The notes under the pieces: model-generated
Told to the model about the DNA's origin: nothing
Database searches by the model: none
Seen by the model: only the letters and a program-made list of their open reading frames with translations
Shown: in pieces, positions 41,995 through 50,545 of the stretch
Numbering within the stretch: the first letter of the stretch is position 1
How the letters are laid out: each line of letters begins with the position of its first letter
NCBI RefSeq assembly: GCF_001426375.1
Contig: NZ_LMEO01000001.1
Coordinates: forward strand, 2,840-66,839
Reading direction: 5' to 3'
Origin: Paenibacillus sp. Root444D2
Lineage (GTDB): Bacteria; Bacillota; Bacilli; Paenibacillales; NBRC-103111
DNA length: 64,000 nucleotides
Translations under genes and position numbers: made by a program

Positions 41995-42912
41995 CTACCT
42001 CCTCCTCTTCGGATTAAAAGCGTCCTGCAGTCCATCGCCCACCAAGTTAAAGGCAAGCATCGTCATCGATATGAAAAACGCTGGATAGAACAGCCGCCAC
42101 CATTGGCCTGACAAAATGGTCGACAGGCCGTCGTTGGCCATGACGCCCCAGCTTGCCAAGGGAGGCTGGATCCCTAGGCCAAGAAAGCTTAAGAACGCTT
42201 CTGCGAAGATGGCCGATGGCACCGAGAACGTCACTTGCACGATAATGACTCCAAGAGCATTAGGCAGCAAATGTTTGCGGATAATATAACCCGCGCCTCC
42301 GCCTAACGTCCTTGCCGCCAGCACGTACTCCGATGATTTCAAACTAAGCACTTGTCCGCGCACGATGCGTGCCATTCCGATCCAGCCTGTGGCACTTAAA
42401 GCCACGATAATGGTCAATAGGCCTGGGCCCATGACGACCATCAACAGGATGACGACAAGCAAATAAGGAATCCCGTACAAAAGATCAACGAACCGCATCA
42501 TGAGATTGTCGATCCGTCCGCCTAAGTAACCGGCAATGCCGCCATATATAATGCCAATTAGCAAATCGATCAAAGCAGCCATGAGACCGATAAATAGCGA
42601 GATGCGTGCTCCATAAAGGATACGGGCATAGACGTCACGTCCAAGTTCATCCGTACCGAACCAGTGGGCTGCCGATGGTTTTTGATTGGCATCGAGCAGC
42701 ACCTGTTTCGAGTAGCTATGATCGGTAAGGAACGGTCCAAGGATAGCCAGCAGCGACATCAATAGAACGATGATTAACCCCACCATCGCCAGCTTGTTTG
42801 CACGAAGCCTAATCCATGCCTCCTGCCAGAACGACAGCCGTATTCGGACAATCGCTTCAGCCGTACCTTTACTCTTGTTCATTGGGACAAATAAGGAATC
42901 TGGAACGTTCAT
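41995..42912 (-). CDS. dppC: Peptide ABC transporter permease
   Basis: 305 aa, about six membrane helices, with the binding-protein-dependent transport loop around SATGWIGMARIVRGQVLSLK and the N-terminal DppC/OppC extension. ATG at 42912 starts one base after the dppB stop and its ribosome binding site AAGGAGGGG lies in the last dppB codons, so the two are coupled. Confidence 0.94.
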   Translation of the reverse strand: MNVPDSLFVPMNKSKGTAEAIVRIRLSFWQEAWIRLRANKLAMVGLIIVLLMSLLAILGPFLTDHSYSKQVLLDANQKPSAAHWFGTDELGRDVYARILYGARISLFIGLMAALIDLLIGIIYGGIAGYLGGRIDNLMMRFVDLLYGIPYLLVVILLMVVMGPGLLTIIVALSATGWIGMARIVRGQVLSLKSSEYVLAARTLGGGAGYIIRKHLLPNALGVIIVQVTFSVPSAIFAEAFLSFLGLGIQPPLASWGVMANDGLSTILSGQWWRLFYPAFFISMTMLAFNLVGDGLQDAFNPKRRR

Positions 42913-42913
42913 C

Positions 42914-43846
42914 CTACCCCTCCTTCCTGTGCAGCTTGATGCGGGGGTCAATGATGCCGTAGGCGATATCTACCAAGAACATCATAAAGACCAAAAGAGC
43001 GCTATAGAAAACAGTCGTTCCCATAATCAGCGAGTAATCACGATTATTAATGCCATCAACGAAATATTTGCCCATTCCCGGAATGGCGAAAATCTTTTCG
43101 ATAACGAAGCTCCCCGTGAGAACGTTGGCTACCAAAGCGCCAAGCAGTGTGATAACCGGAAGCACCGCATTACGGAGTGCGTGCTTAATGACAATTGTTA
43201 CGGGCGACAGTCCTTTGGCCCTTGCCGTTTCAATATAGTCTGCCGTCAACACTTCCAACATACTGGCCCTTGTCAATCTTGCAATTATCGCAAGAGGCCC
43301 TGTCGATAACGCAAGTGCGGGCAGGATGACATGTTTCCAAGTTCCCCAAGTGGCTACCGGAAGGAGCTTCCACTCGACTGCAACATATTTGATCAGCAAG
43401 GTCGCCACAATGAAGTTAGGTACCGCAATGCCAATAACGGCAAAGATCATGGCGAGGTAGTCGATGATTCGGTTCTGCCTCAACGCAGCGACAGTGCCGA
43501 GCGCGATACCGGTCACGATAGAAATAAGGATGGACACAATACCGAGCTTAAATGAAACTGGAAATCCCCTGTCGATCATTGAATTGACGGTATCGGGAAA
43601 GTGACCGATGGACGGTCCAAGGTCCAATGAAAGCAGTGATTTTAGATAAAGCAGATACTGGGTAGAAACGGGTTTGTCCAAATGGTAAAACGCCATCATG
43701 TTCTCAACCGCCGTCGGATTCGAATTCTTACCATCCTTTTCAAACGGAGACCCTGGAACAGCATGCATCAGTGCAAAAGTAACCGTAATTATTAGCCACA
43801 GTGTGACAATCATGGAGATAAACCTACGAAGAATATATTGTGCCAC
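42914..43846 (-). CDS. dppB: Peptide ABC transporter permease
   Basis: 310 aa, six helices. MAQYILRRFISM-type start (GTG at 43846 aligns with the Met of B. subtilis DppB) and the SPF motif of the family (HAVPGSPFEKDG). The transport loop is RLTRASMLEVLTADYIETAR. A GTG four codons upstream (43858) is also open but sits on top of the ribosome binding site. Confidence 0.93.
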   Translation of the reverse strand: MAQYILRRFISMIVTLWLIITVTFALMHAVPGSPFEKDGKNSNPTAVENMMAFYHLDKPVSTQYLLYLKSLLSLDLGPSIGHFPDTVNSMIDRGFPVSFKLGIVSILISIVTGIALGTVAALRQNRIIDYLAMIFAVIGIAVPNFIVATLLIKYVAVEWKLLPVATWGTWKHVILPALALSTGPLAIIARLTRASMLEVLTADYIETARAKGLSPVTIVIKHALRNAVLPVITLLGALVANVLTGSFVIEKIFAIPGMGKYFVDGINNRDYSLIMGTTVFYSALLVFMMFLVDIAYGIIDPRIKLHRKEG

Positions 43847-43867
43847 GCTATCACCCACTCCCGCCTT

Positions 43868-44692
43868 TTAACAAAATGCCGTTCTCATCGCCAATTCCGT
43901 CATAACCAGCATGGCTTGGTAAGCCTCCAAAATATGTTTAGCTTGGAAAGTAACAATTGGGCTGTTATCATCAATGGTCGTGCCTGGCATCAAGTGTGCC
44001 CATTCTGCCTGACCGTAGTTGGCAAATTCAATCTTCAGTACCGGATTATCGGGAGGTACGAGCGGCTTGATCTTGCTGCGGTTAACCAATGCTTCCTTCG
44101 TTTTTTCCCGGAGCAGCTGTCCGCTTTTTTCCGGGGTTAGGCACAAAGCCGAAGTCCGTGATATCCTCCTTTTCACAATCGCTGTCGTGATTCCCGGAAT
44201 TAGCTCCTCCGCTTCAATCGCAGTCTCATCGTCCCCAGCTATCAATAGAACTGGTACGCCGTAATGTCCGGCAACATAAGCATTAAAACCCAGTTCGCCA
44301 ATTACTCTATCATTAATGTACATATTTCGTACTCCGAAGATCATCGTATGACTTAGTACCCCTTTGGTAGCAGCTCTAGTATGATAGCCTAGAAAAGCGG
44401 CCCCTTCGAAAGAAGCGTCCAGTCCCTGTACCATAGAAAAAGGCTTCACATCACCTGAGATCAACTGTGTTTCGGGATGGAGCTTCTCGATCAACAGATT
44501 GTTCATTTTGGAGTGACTATCATTGACAATGACTTCCTTGCAGCCTTCATCAAAAGCAGTTCCAATAACATGATTAGCTTCATCCGTCATGATGTGCTGC
44601 CCACGTGTGTAGTTGTACTGTCTAGAATCGATAAACGTGTTATCGACAAGTCCGGTGATGCCTTCCATATCAATGGAAATATACAGTTTCAT
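43868..44692 (-). CDS. dppA: D-aminopeptidase DppA
   Basis: 274 aa, zinc peptidase family M55. Zinc ligands Asp8 and Glu10 in ISIDMEGITG, His60 in VNDSHSKMNN and His104 in LGYHTRAATKG are visible. It is a self-compartmentalising decamer that frees D-Ala from peptides. First gene of the dpp operon, as in B. subtilis, where CodY and AbrB repress it; I see no clear CodY box here. GGGGGGATAACC precedes the ATG. Confidence 0.95.
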   Translation of the reverse strand: MKLYISIDMEGITGLVDNTFIDSRQYNYTRGQHIMTDEANHVIGTAFDEGCKEVIVNDSHSKMNNLLIEKLHPETQLISGDVKPFSMVQGLDASFEGAAFLGYHTRAATKGVLSHTMIFGVRNMYINDRVIGELGFNAYVAGHYGVPVLLIAGDDETAIEAEELIPGITTAIVKRRISRTSALCLTPEKSGQLLREKTKEALVNRSKIKPLVPPDNPVLKIEFANYGQAEWAHLMPGTTIDDNSPIVTFQAKHILEAYQAMLVMTELAMRTAFC

Positions 44693-44721
44693 AGGTTATC
44701 CCCCCATAGTGTAGAGTTGCA

Positions 44722-44778
44722 AAAACCCAGCAAACAGCCTTGGGAACATTCATTCCAAGAGACTATTTGCTGGGTTTT
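44722..44778 (-). terminator. Hairpin between the DUF3870-like gene and dppA
   Basis: AAAACCCAGCAAA (44722-44734) pairs perfectly with TTTGCTGGGTTTT (44766-44778) and the loop holds a second stem (CTTGGAA/TTCCCAAG). It ends the upstream gene. Because dppA starts only 30 bp later, it could also act as an attenuator. Confidence 0.75.
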
Positions 44779-44816
44779 ATTTACGTGTATGTTTCCATAC
44801 GGATAAATAAAGCAGC

Positions 44817-45173
44817 TTACACTGTACCGGAAGATTGGAAACCCAGTTCTTCCCGGCCGTTAAGTGCTAATTTATATTTTTTTTGTGCGTCTTTATACGC
44901 TACGATCAGAGCCTTTTGGGATGATCCATGATATCTGCGTCGGATTTCCTCCGTCACCACATCAAGGAGCAGCATATTGTGACCGATAAAGATTGAGCGG
45001 ACAAAATCGGATGTGAGCGGAATTGTGGATGAACATCCTGCATCGATAATTTTATGGCTAGTGGTATCCACGACAAGTCCGATAAAAAATGCGTTGTACT
45101 GCTGGGTAATGGGATTGTTCACGGAAGCTTGAGCGTCGCCGATAACATAAATTGTGTCTTTGTCGTATAGCAA
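44817..45173 (-). CDS. DUF3870-like protein
   Basis: 118 aa, no signal peptide. The pattern of an initial YVIGDAQASVNNPITQQYN, then IGLVVDTTSHKIIDAGCSST, then RRYHGSSQKALIVAYKDAQK fits DUF3870 as I recall it. Function unknown; relatives often lie near peptide or amino-acid catabolic genes. TTG start at 45173, after AGGAGAG. It is upstream of dppA but separated by a terminator. Confidence 0.7.
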   Translation of the reverse strand: MLYDKDTIYVIGDAQASVNNPITQQYNAFFIGLVVDTTSHKIIDAGCSSTIPLTSDFVRSIFIGHNMLLLDVVTEEIRRRYHGSSQKALIVAYKDAQKKYKLALNGREELGFQSSGTV

Positions 45174-45320
45174 ACGACCACTCTCCTAATTAGCATTCTG
45201 TTCGGTTTCCGAGCGGGATGTGGGAAGGGTATTGCTTCCTACGACCGCCAGAAGCTAGAATACTAATGATGTAATATATTCTAACATCGAATTAACATGT
45301 TGTAAATAATGAATCACCTA

Positions 45321-46472
45321 CTAGAGGAAAGTGGCATGCAATAAGCGTGTAAGCTCTTCTTCTGCTTCAAAATAAACGCCCTGCTCTTTTCGTTGGATAA
45401 GACCGTTCATCAGCAAAATAAATCCCCATTTCTCCTGTTTATGAAAATACATATCGCTAAGCAGTCCATAAGCATCACCGGAATGTCCAATAAGTCTGTG
45501 CCCCGGGATCAGATCGTCTGTAATCTGAAACTGGAGCCCGCAATTACGGAAGAAGCCGGCTCGCCGATGTCCCGACCAATGAGGGGAGTGCATAAGATCC
45601 ACTGTCTCAGGCTTCAGGATTTGAACGCCGTTCAATTCACCCGTATTTATATGCGCTTTCAAAAAACGCGTTAAGTCATCCACATTTGTGCGCAGACCGC
45701 CTTGTGGGCTAAAAAGCGCTCCGTTGGTGCCCGGAACATATCCGCTGTAATCGATTGCGTCCGGTTTTCTTCCACGAAAATCGTCCGTTCCTACCACAAA
45801 TCGATCATCAACATCGGAATATTCGTAAAGCACAGCAACGGAATCCATATCCTTCAGATCGCCGATATGAAAACTCGTCTCGTTCATTTGAAGCGGTTCG
45901 AACAAATGACATTTGCAATATTCGTCAAAACGCTCATTCGAAAGCTGTTCCACGACAGTTGCCAAGATGACGGCACCCAGATTTGAATATTCAAAGCAAT
46001 CCGGATCCCCAGGCTTCCCTTCTCCCCAGAGGTTGTCCGTGTAATAAGTTCCGCCTGGCAGTAAAATATCCGCAAGACGTTTTTGTGGCGGGTTCTCACT
46101 TCGCGAATCAACGACAAATCGAACATATTCATCTTGCAGACCCGAAGTATGGGTCATGATGTGTTTGAGCGTTATCGGTTTATCTGGATACTTTGGATTA
46201 CGCACCGGAAACCCAAGTAGGTCTCCTACATCCTGATCGATACCGCATAAGCCCTTCTCCACAAGCTGCATAATTGCTGTCGCGACCACTGTCTTCGAAA
46301 TGGAAGCAATCCGGAAAATGGTTTGAGTCGAAACGGGTATGCGCCTTTCCACATTCGCCCATCCATACCCTCCACTCCAAATCTTACGCCCTTCATAAAT
46401 CATCGATGCTGCTAAACCAACGATCCGATGCTTGTCCATAATCTGTTGGATCCGTTCATCCAAAGATTTCAA
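45321..46472 (-). CDS. Serine hydrolase, class C beta-lactamase-related
   Basis: 383 aa. The S-x-x-K motif is FRIASISKTVVAT, the Y-x-N motif is FEYSNLGAV, and the third motif is IGHSGDAYG, so the active site is complete. Family members are esterases, D-aminopeptidases or penicillin-binding proteins; the true substrate cannot be told. No signal peptide: the TTG start at 46472, 7 bases after AAAGGAGG, gives a cytoplasmic protein. The longer frame to 46616 is not supported and runs through a hairpin. Confidence 0.87.
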   Translation of the reverse strand: MKSLDERIQQIMDKHRIVGLAASMIYEGRKIWSGGYGWANVERRIPVSTQTIFRIASISKTVVATAIMQLVEKGLCGIDQDVGDLLGFPVRNPKYPDKPITLKHIMTHTSGLQDEYVRFVVDSRSENPPQKRLADILLPGGTYYTDNLWGEGKPGDPDCFEYSNLGAVILATVVEQLSNERFDEYCKCHLFEPLQMNETSFHIGDLKDMDSVAVLYEYSDVDDRFVVGTDDFRGRKPDAIDYSGYVPGTNGALFSPQGGLRTNVDDLTRFLKAHINTGELNGVQILKPETVDLMHSPHWSGHRRAGFFRNCGLQFQITDDLIPGHRLIGHSGDAYGLLSDMYFHKQEKWGFILLMNGLIQRKEQGVYFEAEEELTRLLHATFL

Positions 46473-46782
46473 GGCGTTCCTCCTTTGTCCTTTTTTGGCA
46501 AAAGAATTTTTCGATATATTTACATTATAATAAAGTCTATTCCTGCTGTGTAGCATTTTTTTTGTTAGCAAAACGCGGGCTTTTGGGAATACGCAAAAAC
46601 AGTCAACCTTCGACAATTACCGATAGTTTGACTGTTTTCTTAGGATTATGTTAGTAATACCTTTATTTATCCATATTAATTATTAATGTCATTAAATTGA
46701 TGCATATTCAGTCTTGATAGCTGATTATGCATCAAAAGTCACAAAAATAAAGTAATAATCAAGATTAATTTTCCCAGCATGT
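46473..46782. other. Intergenic region with two hairpins
   Basis: AAAACAGTCAA/TTGACTGTTTT (46596-46606 and 46628-46638) looks like a terminator on either strand. TTGATGCATA/TATGCATCAA (46697-46706 and 46726-46735) is a perfect 10-bp inverted repeat without a T tail. No gene. Confidence 0.6.
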
Positions 46783-47074
46783 TTACTTCAACTTTGAACT
46801 CCAAGGCATATCAACTTCACCAAAGCCATCTGCACCTTTAATCTGTTCCTGTTTTGCAAGTCCGATTTGATTGGCGTAATAATCCAACATACCAAAAACA
46901 GTAAAACGATGAAATGCAGCATCGAAGGAGGGTTCATTGCGAACATCAGGTCTAATCCTTCTAAGAGTTGATTAAAGCCGTGCCTTTTCCATCTGCATTC
47001 TCGTTTACAGGCACATTAAACTTAATGAACTCATTAAATCCATCTGCCACCGTAATAACAGTCACTACACCCAT
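46783..47074 (-). pseudogene. Frameshifted remnant of a small gene
   Basis: From the ATG at 47074 a frame runs MGVVTVITVADGFNEFIKFN and stops at 46961. In another frame, without a break in coding character, RRIRPDVRNEPSFDAAFHRF and later GLAKQEQIKGADGFGEVDMP run to the stop at 46783. The two parts together suggest a protein of about 95 aa disrupted by a frameshift. Family not recognised. Confidence 0.4.
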
Positions 47075-47166
47075 TTTCTTTATTTGAAAAATCCCCCTTT
47101 GTTAAACTACATTGATAAGTTTTCCAAAAGGAATGATATTCATCACTTTAACCTGTCCACTATCAC

Positions 47167-47199
47167 AAAAAAAAAGCAGGTCGCCGCGGCGCCTGCTTC
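47167..47199 (-). terminator. GC-rich terminator
   Basis: GCAGGTCGCCGCGGCGCCTGC hairpin followed on the minus strand by nine T; ends the gene at 47214-47912. Confidence 0.85.
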
Positions 47200-47213
47200 A
47201 TTAGCGTTTTATA

Positions 47214-47912
47214 TTAGTTAACGTTCCTCGTTAGATACTTATTAGCATTAAACCCAACCCGAACGACCATCGCCCACTGTACGCTTTGAAGAGTCTCAGC
47301 AATTGAAGAGTAAGATAACATCTGTTGCTTATCAGTACCCTGCAACCCCCAAACTATCGTACTTTCATCAAGCGGGACTTTTTCCTTCTGTTGCAATCTC
47401 ATCTCCCCTATGATGTTCAGCCCAGCTGGTTTGTCAACCCTGACGGCCGTGCTGGCGTAACCACTTTCGGAAATAAATGCATAAACCAGTTCACTATATA
47501 CAGTTCCACTCGGATCATGACGGTCCTGAAACGAATATACGAAATCTCCGTCATATTGATAATTACCTTGATTGTTTTTTCCCTGAAAGGTCGTTCCCAT
47601 ACCACTCGATATATTTGTTTTCACGCCGTCTTTCCAGTATTCGATATTGACAGCTAGCATTTGACTTGGCCCTTGGTAATGTAGTGCAACTGCCCCTGAC
47701 ATTGGGCCTAGTAAAGGCTTAAGTTTCATGTTTTCATTTCCGTCAAATAACGATTCTGGAGTCGCTAACCATGTCGAAGCATCTGTTTTGTTATCAATTG
47801 TTATTGCAAAGTCCTTAACTTTACGATTTACAGAATCATGTACAACGGCCAAAGAGATCGTGCCCGCAATGACAATTATCGCAAGTATTCCAGTAAACTT
47901 ATTTGCTCCCAT
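47214..47912 (-). CDS. Hypothetical membrane-anchored extracytoplasmic protein
   Basis: 232 aa. One hydrophobic helix at about residues 7-24 (TGILAIIVIAGTISLAVV) anchors the protein; the rest, rich in Tyr, Ser and Gly, should lie outside. No catalytic motif is visible and the family is not recognised. GAGGGGG precedes the ATG, and a strong terminator follows, so it is a single-gene unit. Confidence 0.65.
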   Translation of the reverse strand: MGANKFTGILAIIVIAGTISLAVVHDSVNRKVKDFAITIDNKTDASTWLATPESLFDGNENMKLKPLLGPMSGAVALHYQGPSQMLAVNIEYWKDGVKTNISSGMGTTFQGKNNQGNYQYDGDFVYSFQDRHDPSGTVYSELVYAFISESGYASTAVRVDKPAGLNIIGEMRLQQKEKVPLDESTIVWGLQGTDKQQMLSYSSIAETLQSVQWAMVVRVGFNANKYLTRNVN

Positions 47913-48029
47913 ATTTCCCCCTCATTCCATTAACCCTTAAACATAATACCATAATTTGTAATATAAATGCGATGTTACTACCTTTGGAACACACATTGTG
48001 TGACATTCCGCTGAATGTTTGCAAAGAAA

Positions 48030-48066
48030 AAAGTCAGCTGATCTACTTAGACCGGCTGACTTTTCC
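48030..48066. terminator. Terminator after the YgjP-like protease gene
   Basis: AAAAGTCAGC and GCTGACTTTT frame an imperfect stem with T runs on both sides. Confidence 0.75.
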
Positions 48067-48089
48067 TATTGTTTTTGAGTTCTCGTTTC

Positions 48090-48752
48090 TCAAAGCGTCA
48101 TAGCATGCCCGTGCCTTGTCAAATACGCTTCCTTTTCTTTATAATCCGGCATAATGCTTCCTACACGTCTCCAGAATGATCGATCATGATTCATATGAAG
48201 AAGATGACATAGCTCATGGATAATGACATAATCAATAACTTCAACTGGCGCCATGGCTAACCGATAATTGAAGGTTATTTTTTTATCCGAGCTGCAGCTT
48301 CCCCACTTGGTTTTTGACTCATCTACCTCAATGATTTTGGGTTTTACTTTCAGTTGAGTTTGATAAATTTTGATTCGTTCCCCTATAATCTTCTTGCAGC
48401 TTGAGAAATAGAATTTCTTCAGATTCATTTTCAATTCTTCTTCATTTAACTCATTCGTCTCGATTAATTCATGAAGAAAATAATATTTCCCAAGATGAAG
48501 AAACTTTCCGTTATCCTGATACTCTCTTGTCTTCGGAGTTTCTCGAGCTTTCGCAATGAGTTGTACTTTCTCCAGGATCGTTTTCCCATGTTGCTTCACA
48601 GCACTCATAACCATCTCCTTACTTGTATCATTAGGAGCTTTAACGGTTATGAAACCCATAGAATCGATATGAATCGTAATCTTTTTTCTAATTCCATATT
48701 GAACATTAAATTCTATCGTTTCATTTTCAAATTCAATTTTCATAATCATCAT
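48090..48752 (-). CDS. YgjP/SprT-like M48-type metallopeptidase
   Basis: 220 aa. The zinc motif is IIHELCHLLHMNHDRSFWRR (HExxH plus a later His), preceded by WGSCSSDKKITFNYRL, which defines the YgjP (DUF45) family of soluble metallopeptidases. The biological role is unknown; members often occur next to restriction systems, but here it stands alone. Start at 48752 or the third or ninth base beyond; several ATGs follow AGGAACG. Confidence 0.88.
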   Translation of the reverse strand: MMIMKIEFENETIEFNVQYGIRKKITIHIDSMGFITVKAPNDTSKEMVMSAVKQHGKTILEKVQLIAKARETPKTREYQDNGKFLHLGKYYFLHELIETNELNEEELKMNLKKFYFSSCKKIIGERIKIYQTQLKVKPKIIEVDESKTKWGSCSSDKKITFNYRLAMAPVEVIDYVIIHELCHLLHMNHDRSFWRRVGSIMPDYKEKEAYLTRHGHAMTL

Positions 48753-48827
48753 CGTTCCTATAAGGTTATTTATAAATCGTATTTATGTATGTATCAAATC
48801 ACTAATCCGTTTATTTTGCAAATAAAT

Positions 48828-48869
48828 AAGAAACGCATGATCCCTAACTTGAAGGACCATGCGTTTCTT
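48828..48869. terminator. Terminator after the FMN reductase gene
   Basis: AAGAAACGCATG pairs with CATGCGTTTCTT around a 17-base loop. Lies 30 bp after the reductase stop on the minus strand. Confidence 0.75.
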
Positions 48870-48898
48870 ATCTGGTAATCGATAGTCTAGTCCAGCAC

Positions 48899-49435
48899 CT
48901 ACTTGCGCAATGTTTGAAGCGCTCCACTCCATGCTATTAATTGATCCAGCATAAGCTTTATATTATTGAGATGCAATTCAGCTGGCTTAAATGAGCTATA
49001 ATTCTCAAAATCAGTAAATATCGAAAAGGTTGGATGTGCTTTCACATCAGCAACTAGTAACTCTCCTAATATTCCTCTCAAGTGTTCAGCCGCTCGTGCC
49101 CCGCCAGTTGAGCCATAACTGATGATACCCGCAGCTTTGTTATTCCATTCCTCACGTGCTAAATCAAGTGCATTTTTCAAAGCACCAGTAATGCTGTGAT
49201 TGTATTCTGGCGTAATAAATACAAACCCATCAAGGCTTTTCAATTTTTCAGTCCAATTTTTGATTTGTTCTTCGCTGCCCGCGTCACCAAAAAAGGGCAA
49301 TTTGTAATCTGCGATATCCACTAACTCGTAGTTGGCATCTCCGCGTTTATCTGCAATTTCCTTAACCCAATTTCCAACTTGTGGACTCACCCGTCCAGGT
49401 CTTGTACTTCCCAATATGATTCCGATTTTCAACAT
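48899..49435 (-). CDS. NADPH-dependent FMN reductase
   Basis: 178 aa, flavodoxin-like. GIILGSTRPGRVSPQVGNWV at the N-terminus is the FMN phosphate loop, and FITPEYNHSITGALKNALD at about 72-90 is the family hallmark. It reduces FMN, quinones or azo compounds with NADPH. GAGGAGG lies upstream of the ATG. Single gene, 90 bp after the SnoaL pair. Confidence 0.92.
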   Translation of the reverse strand: MLKIGIILGSTRPGRVSPQVGNWVKEIADKRGDANYELVDIADYKLPFFGDAGSEEQIKNWTEKLKSLDGFVFITPEYNHSITGALKNALDLAREEWNNKAAGIISYGSTGGARAAEHLRGILGELLVADVKAHPTFSIFTDFENYSSFKPAELHLNNIKLMLDQLIAWSGALQTLRK

Positions 49436-49526
49436 TATAATGTGCCTCCTCGATATGAATTCCTATTTTGAGTGTATGATTTGATTCTGCATGTATTCAC
49501 TGTTGCTAATTGATTGCATGCGGAAA

Positions 49527-49928
49527 TTAGTTGCCTTGTATTTGGCGCCACATTGTCATCATATCAATCCAACCGCGATGTTCGGCAATCTTACCATCTA
49601 CGACTCGATATTGACGGTACAGCGTGACATCAATTGAATTGCCTGTAGGTGAGTTTCCAAAAAACACCCCTTTATGCGTACCTTTCACAACCATTCTTAC
49701 GATTACCTTCTCCCCTTGGGCTATGATCTCTTCCACCGTATAGCGTTTATCAGGAAAGGCCTCTAATATTTTTCCAGCAAATTGTTTCAGACCTTCTTTA
49801 GATTGATATGAGTGCTCTTGATAATCAGTTGACAAAAATTGTTCTGTACTATCCATATCACTTTGATTCCAAAAAGACTCGATAAACGCTGTTACCGTTT
49901 CAATATTTTTCTGTTCAATAGTCATCAC
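49527..49928 (-). CDS. SnoaL-like ester cyclase family protein
   Basis: 133 aa, NTF2-like fold. SIEQKNIETV-type start, DYQEHSYQSKEGLKQFAGKI, VKGTHKGVFFGNSPTGNSID and DGKIAEHRGWIDMM match the SnoaL-like polyketide-cyclase family, where the last His/Asp region lines the pocket. In non-antibiotic producers the role is unknown. GTG start at 49928 aligned with the paralogue's ATG, both 10 bases after GGAG. Tandem duplicate of the next gene upstream. Confidence 0.82.
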   Translation of the reverse strand: MMTIEQKNIETVTAFIESFWNQSDMDSTEQFLSTDYQEHSYQSKEGLKQFAGKILEAFPDKRYTVEEIIAQGEKVIVRMVVKGTHKGVFFGNSPTGNSIDVTLYRQYRVVDGKIAEHRGWIDMMTMWRQIQGN

Positions 49929-49952
49929 AATAATACATCTCCTTTGTTTTGG

Positions 49953-50300
49953 TTAATTGGCTTTAATTTGGGGCAAAAGTGACGCTGTATCGAACCAACC
50001 ACGATGCTCGACAATCTTGCCATCTACTACTCGAAATTCACGAAACTGAGTGGCTTTAATTAAATTGCCCGTAGGTGAATTTCCTGCAAACGTACCTTTA
50101 TGCGTACCTGTCATAAAAATTCTTGCTATTACCTTCTCCCCTTGGGCTATGACCTCTTCCACGGAGTAGTGTTTATCAGAAAATGCTTCCCCTATTTGGT
50201 TAGAAAAAAATTGATCTGTACGATCCAAATCATTTTGATTCGAGAAAGCCTCAATAAATGCTGTTACCGTTTCAATGTTTTTCTGTTCAATCGATTTCAT
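49953..50300 (-). CDS. SnoaL-like protein, shortened tandem paralogue
   Basis: 115 aa, clearly paralogous to its neighbour (EQKNIETVTAFIEAFSNQND, IAQGEKVIARIFMTGTHKG, DGKIVEHRGWFD) but lacking about 18 residues where the neighbour has TDYQEHSYQSKEGLKQFA. That segment forms part of the pocket wall in SnoaL folds and contains a conserved His, so this copy may have lost activity. The two genes are 24 bp apart and probably form an operon. Confidence 0.78.
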   Translation of the reverse strand: MKSIEQKNIETVTAFIEAFSNQNDLDRTDQFFSNQIGEAFSDKHYSVEEVIAQGEKVIARIFMTGTHKGTFAGNSPTGNLIKATQFREFRVVDGKIVEHRGWFDTASLLPQIKAN

Positions 50301-50464
50301 AATAAAACATCTCCTTTTTTGTGCTTAATTGAAATGCTTTGAGACAACAATATTTTTCAAACTGGGTGATTATGTTAAAATATCTAGTCGAGTTAGATGG
50401 GTCTGTTTGTCGCCGGCTGACAATCAAACTTGTTTGTGCTAATATGTGACTATACTGTCACCTT

Positions 50465-50488
50465 TATAATACGTTACCATTTGGTAAC
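50465..50488 (+). promoter_or_regulatory. Promoter and operator of the ArsR-SRPBCC gene
   Basis: TATAAT at 50465-50470 is a perfect -10 box. GTTACCATTTGGTAAC at 50473-50488 is a perfect 7+2+7 palindrome at the expected start of transcription, suited to the encoded ArsR-type domain. Confidence 0.6.
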
Positions 50489-50545
50489 ATGTCTATAACA
50501 AAAAAAGCATGCTCGTAAGCATACTGTGAGAAGGAGGCGTTCCAA

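Noticed and set aside
46473-46616. N-terminal extension of the serine hydrolase
   Set aside because: The extension crosses a terminator-like hairpin, and the TTG at 46472 has a near-perfect ribosome binding site.
47990-48006. TGTGACA near 47998 as a further ECF41 promoter
   Set aside because: No GTCTTA-like box lies 17 bases away.
50442-50457. GTGAC-N6-GTCAC as a second operator before the ArsR-SRPBCC gene
   Set aside because: Short arms with a long gap; the 7+2+7 palindrome downstream is much stronger. Left open.
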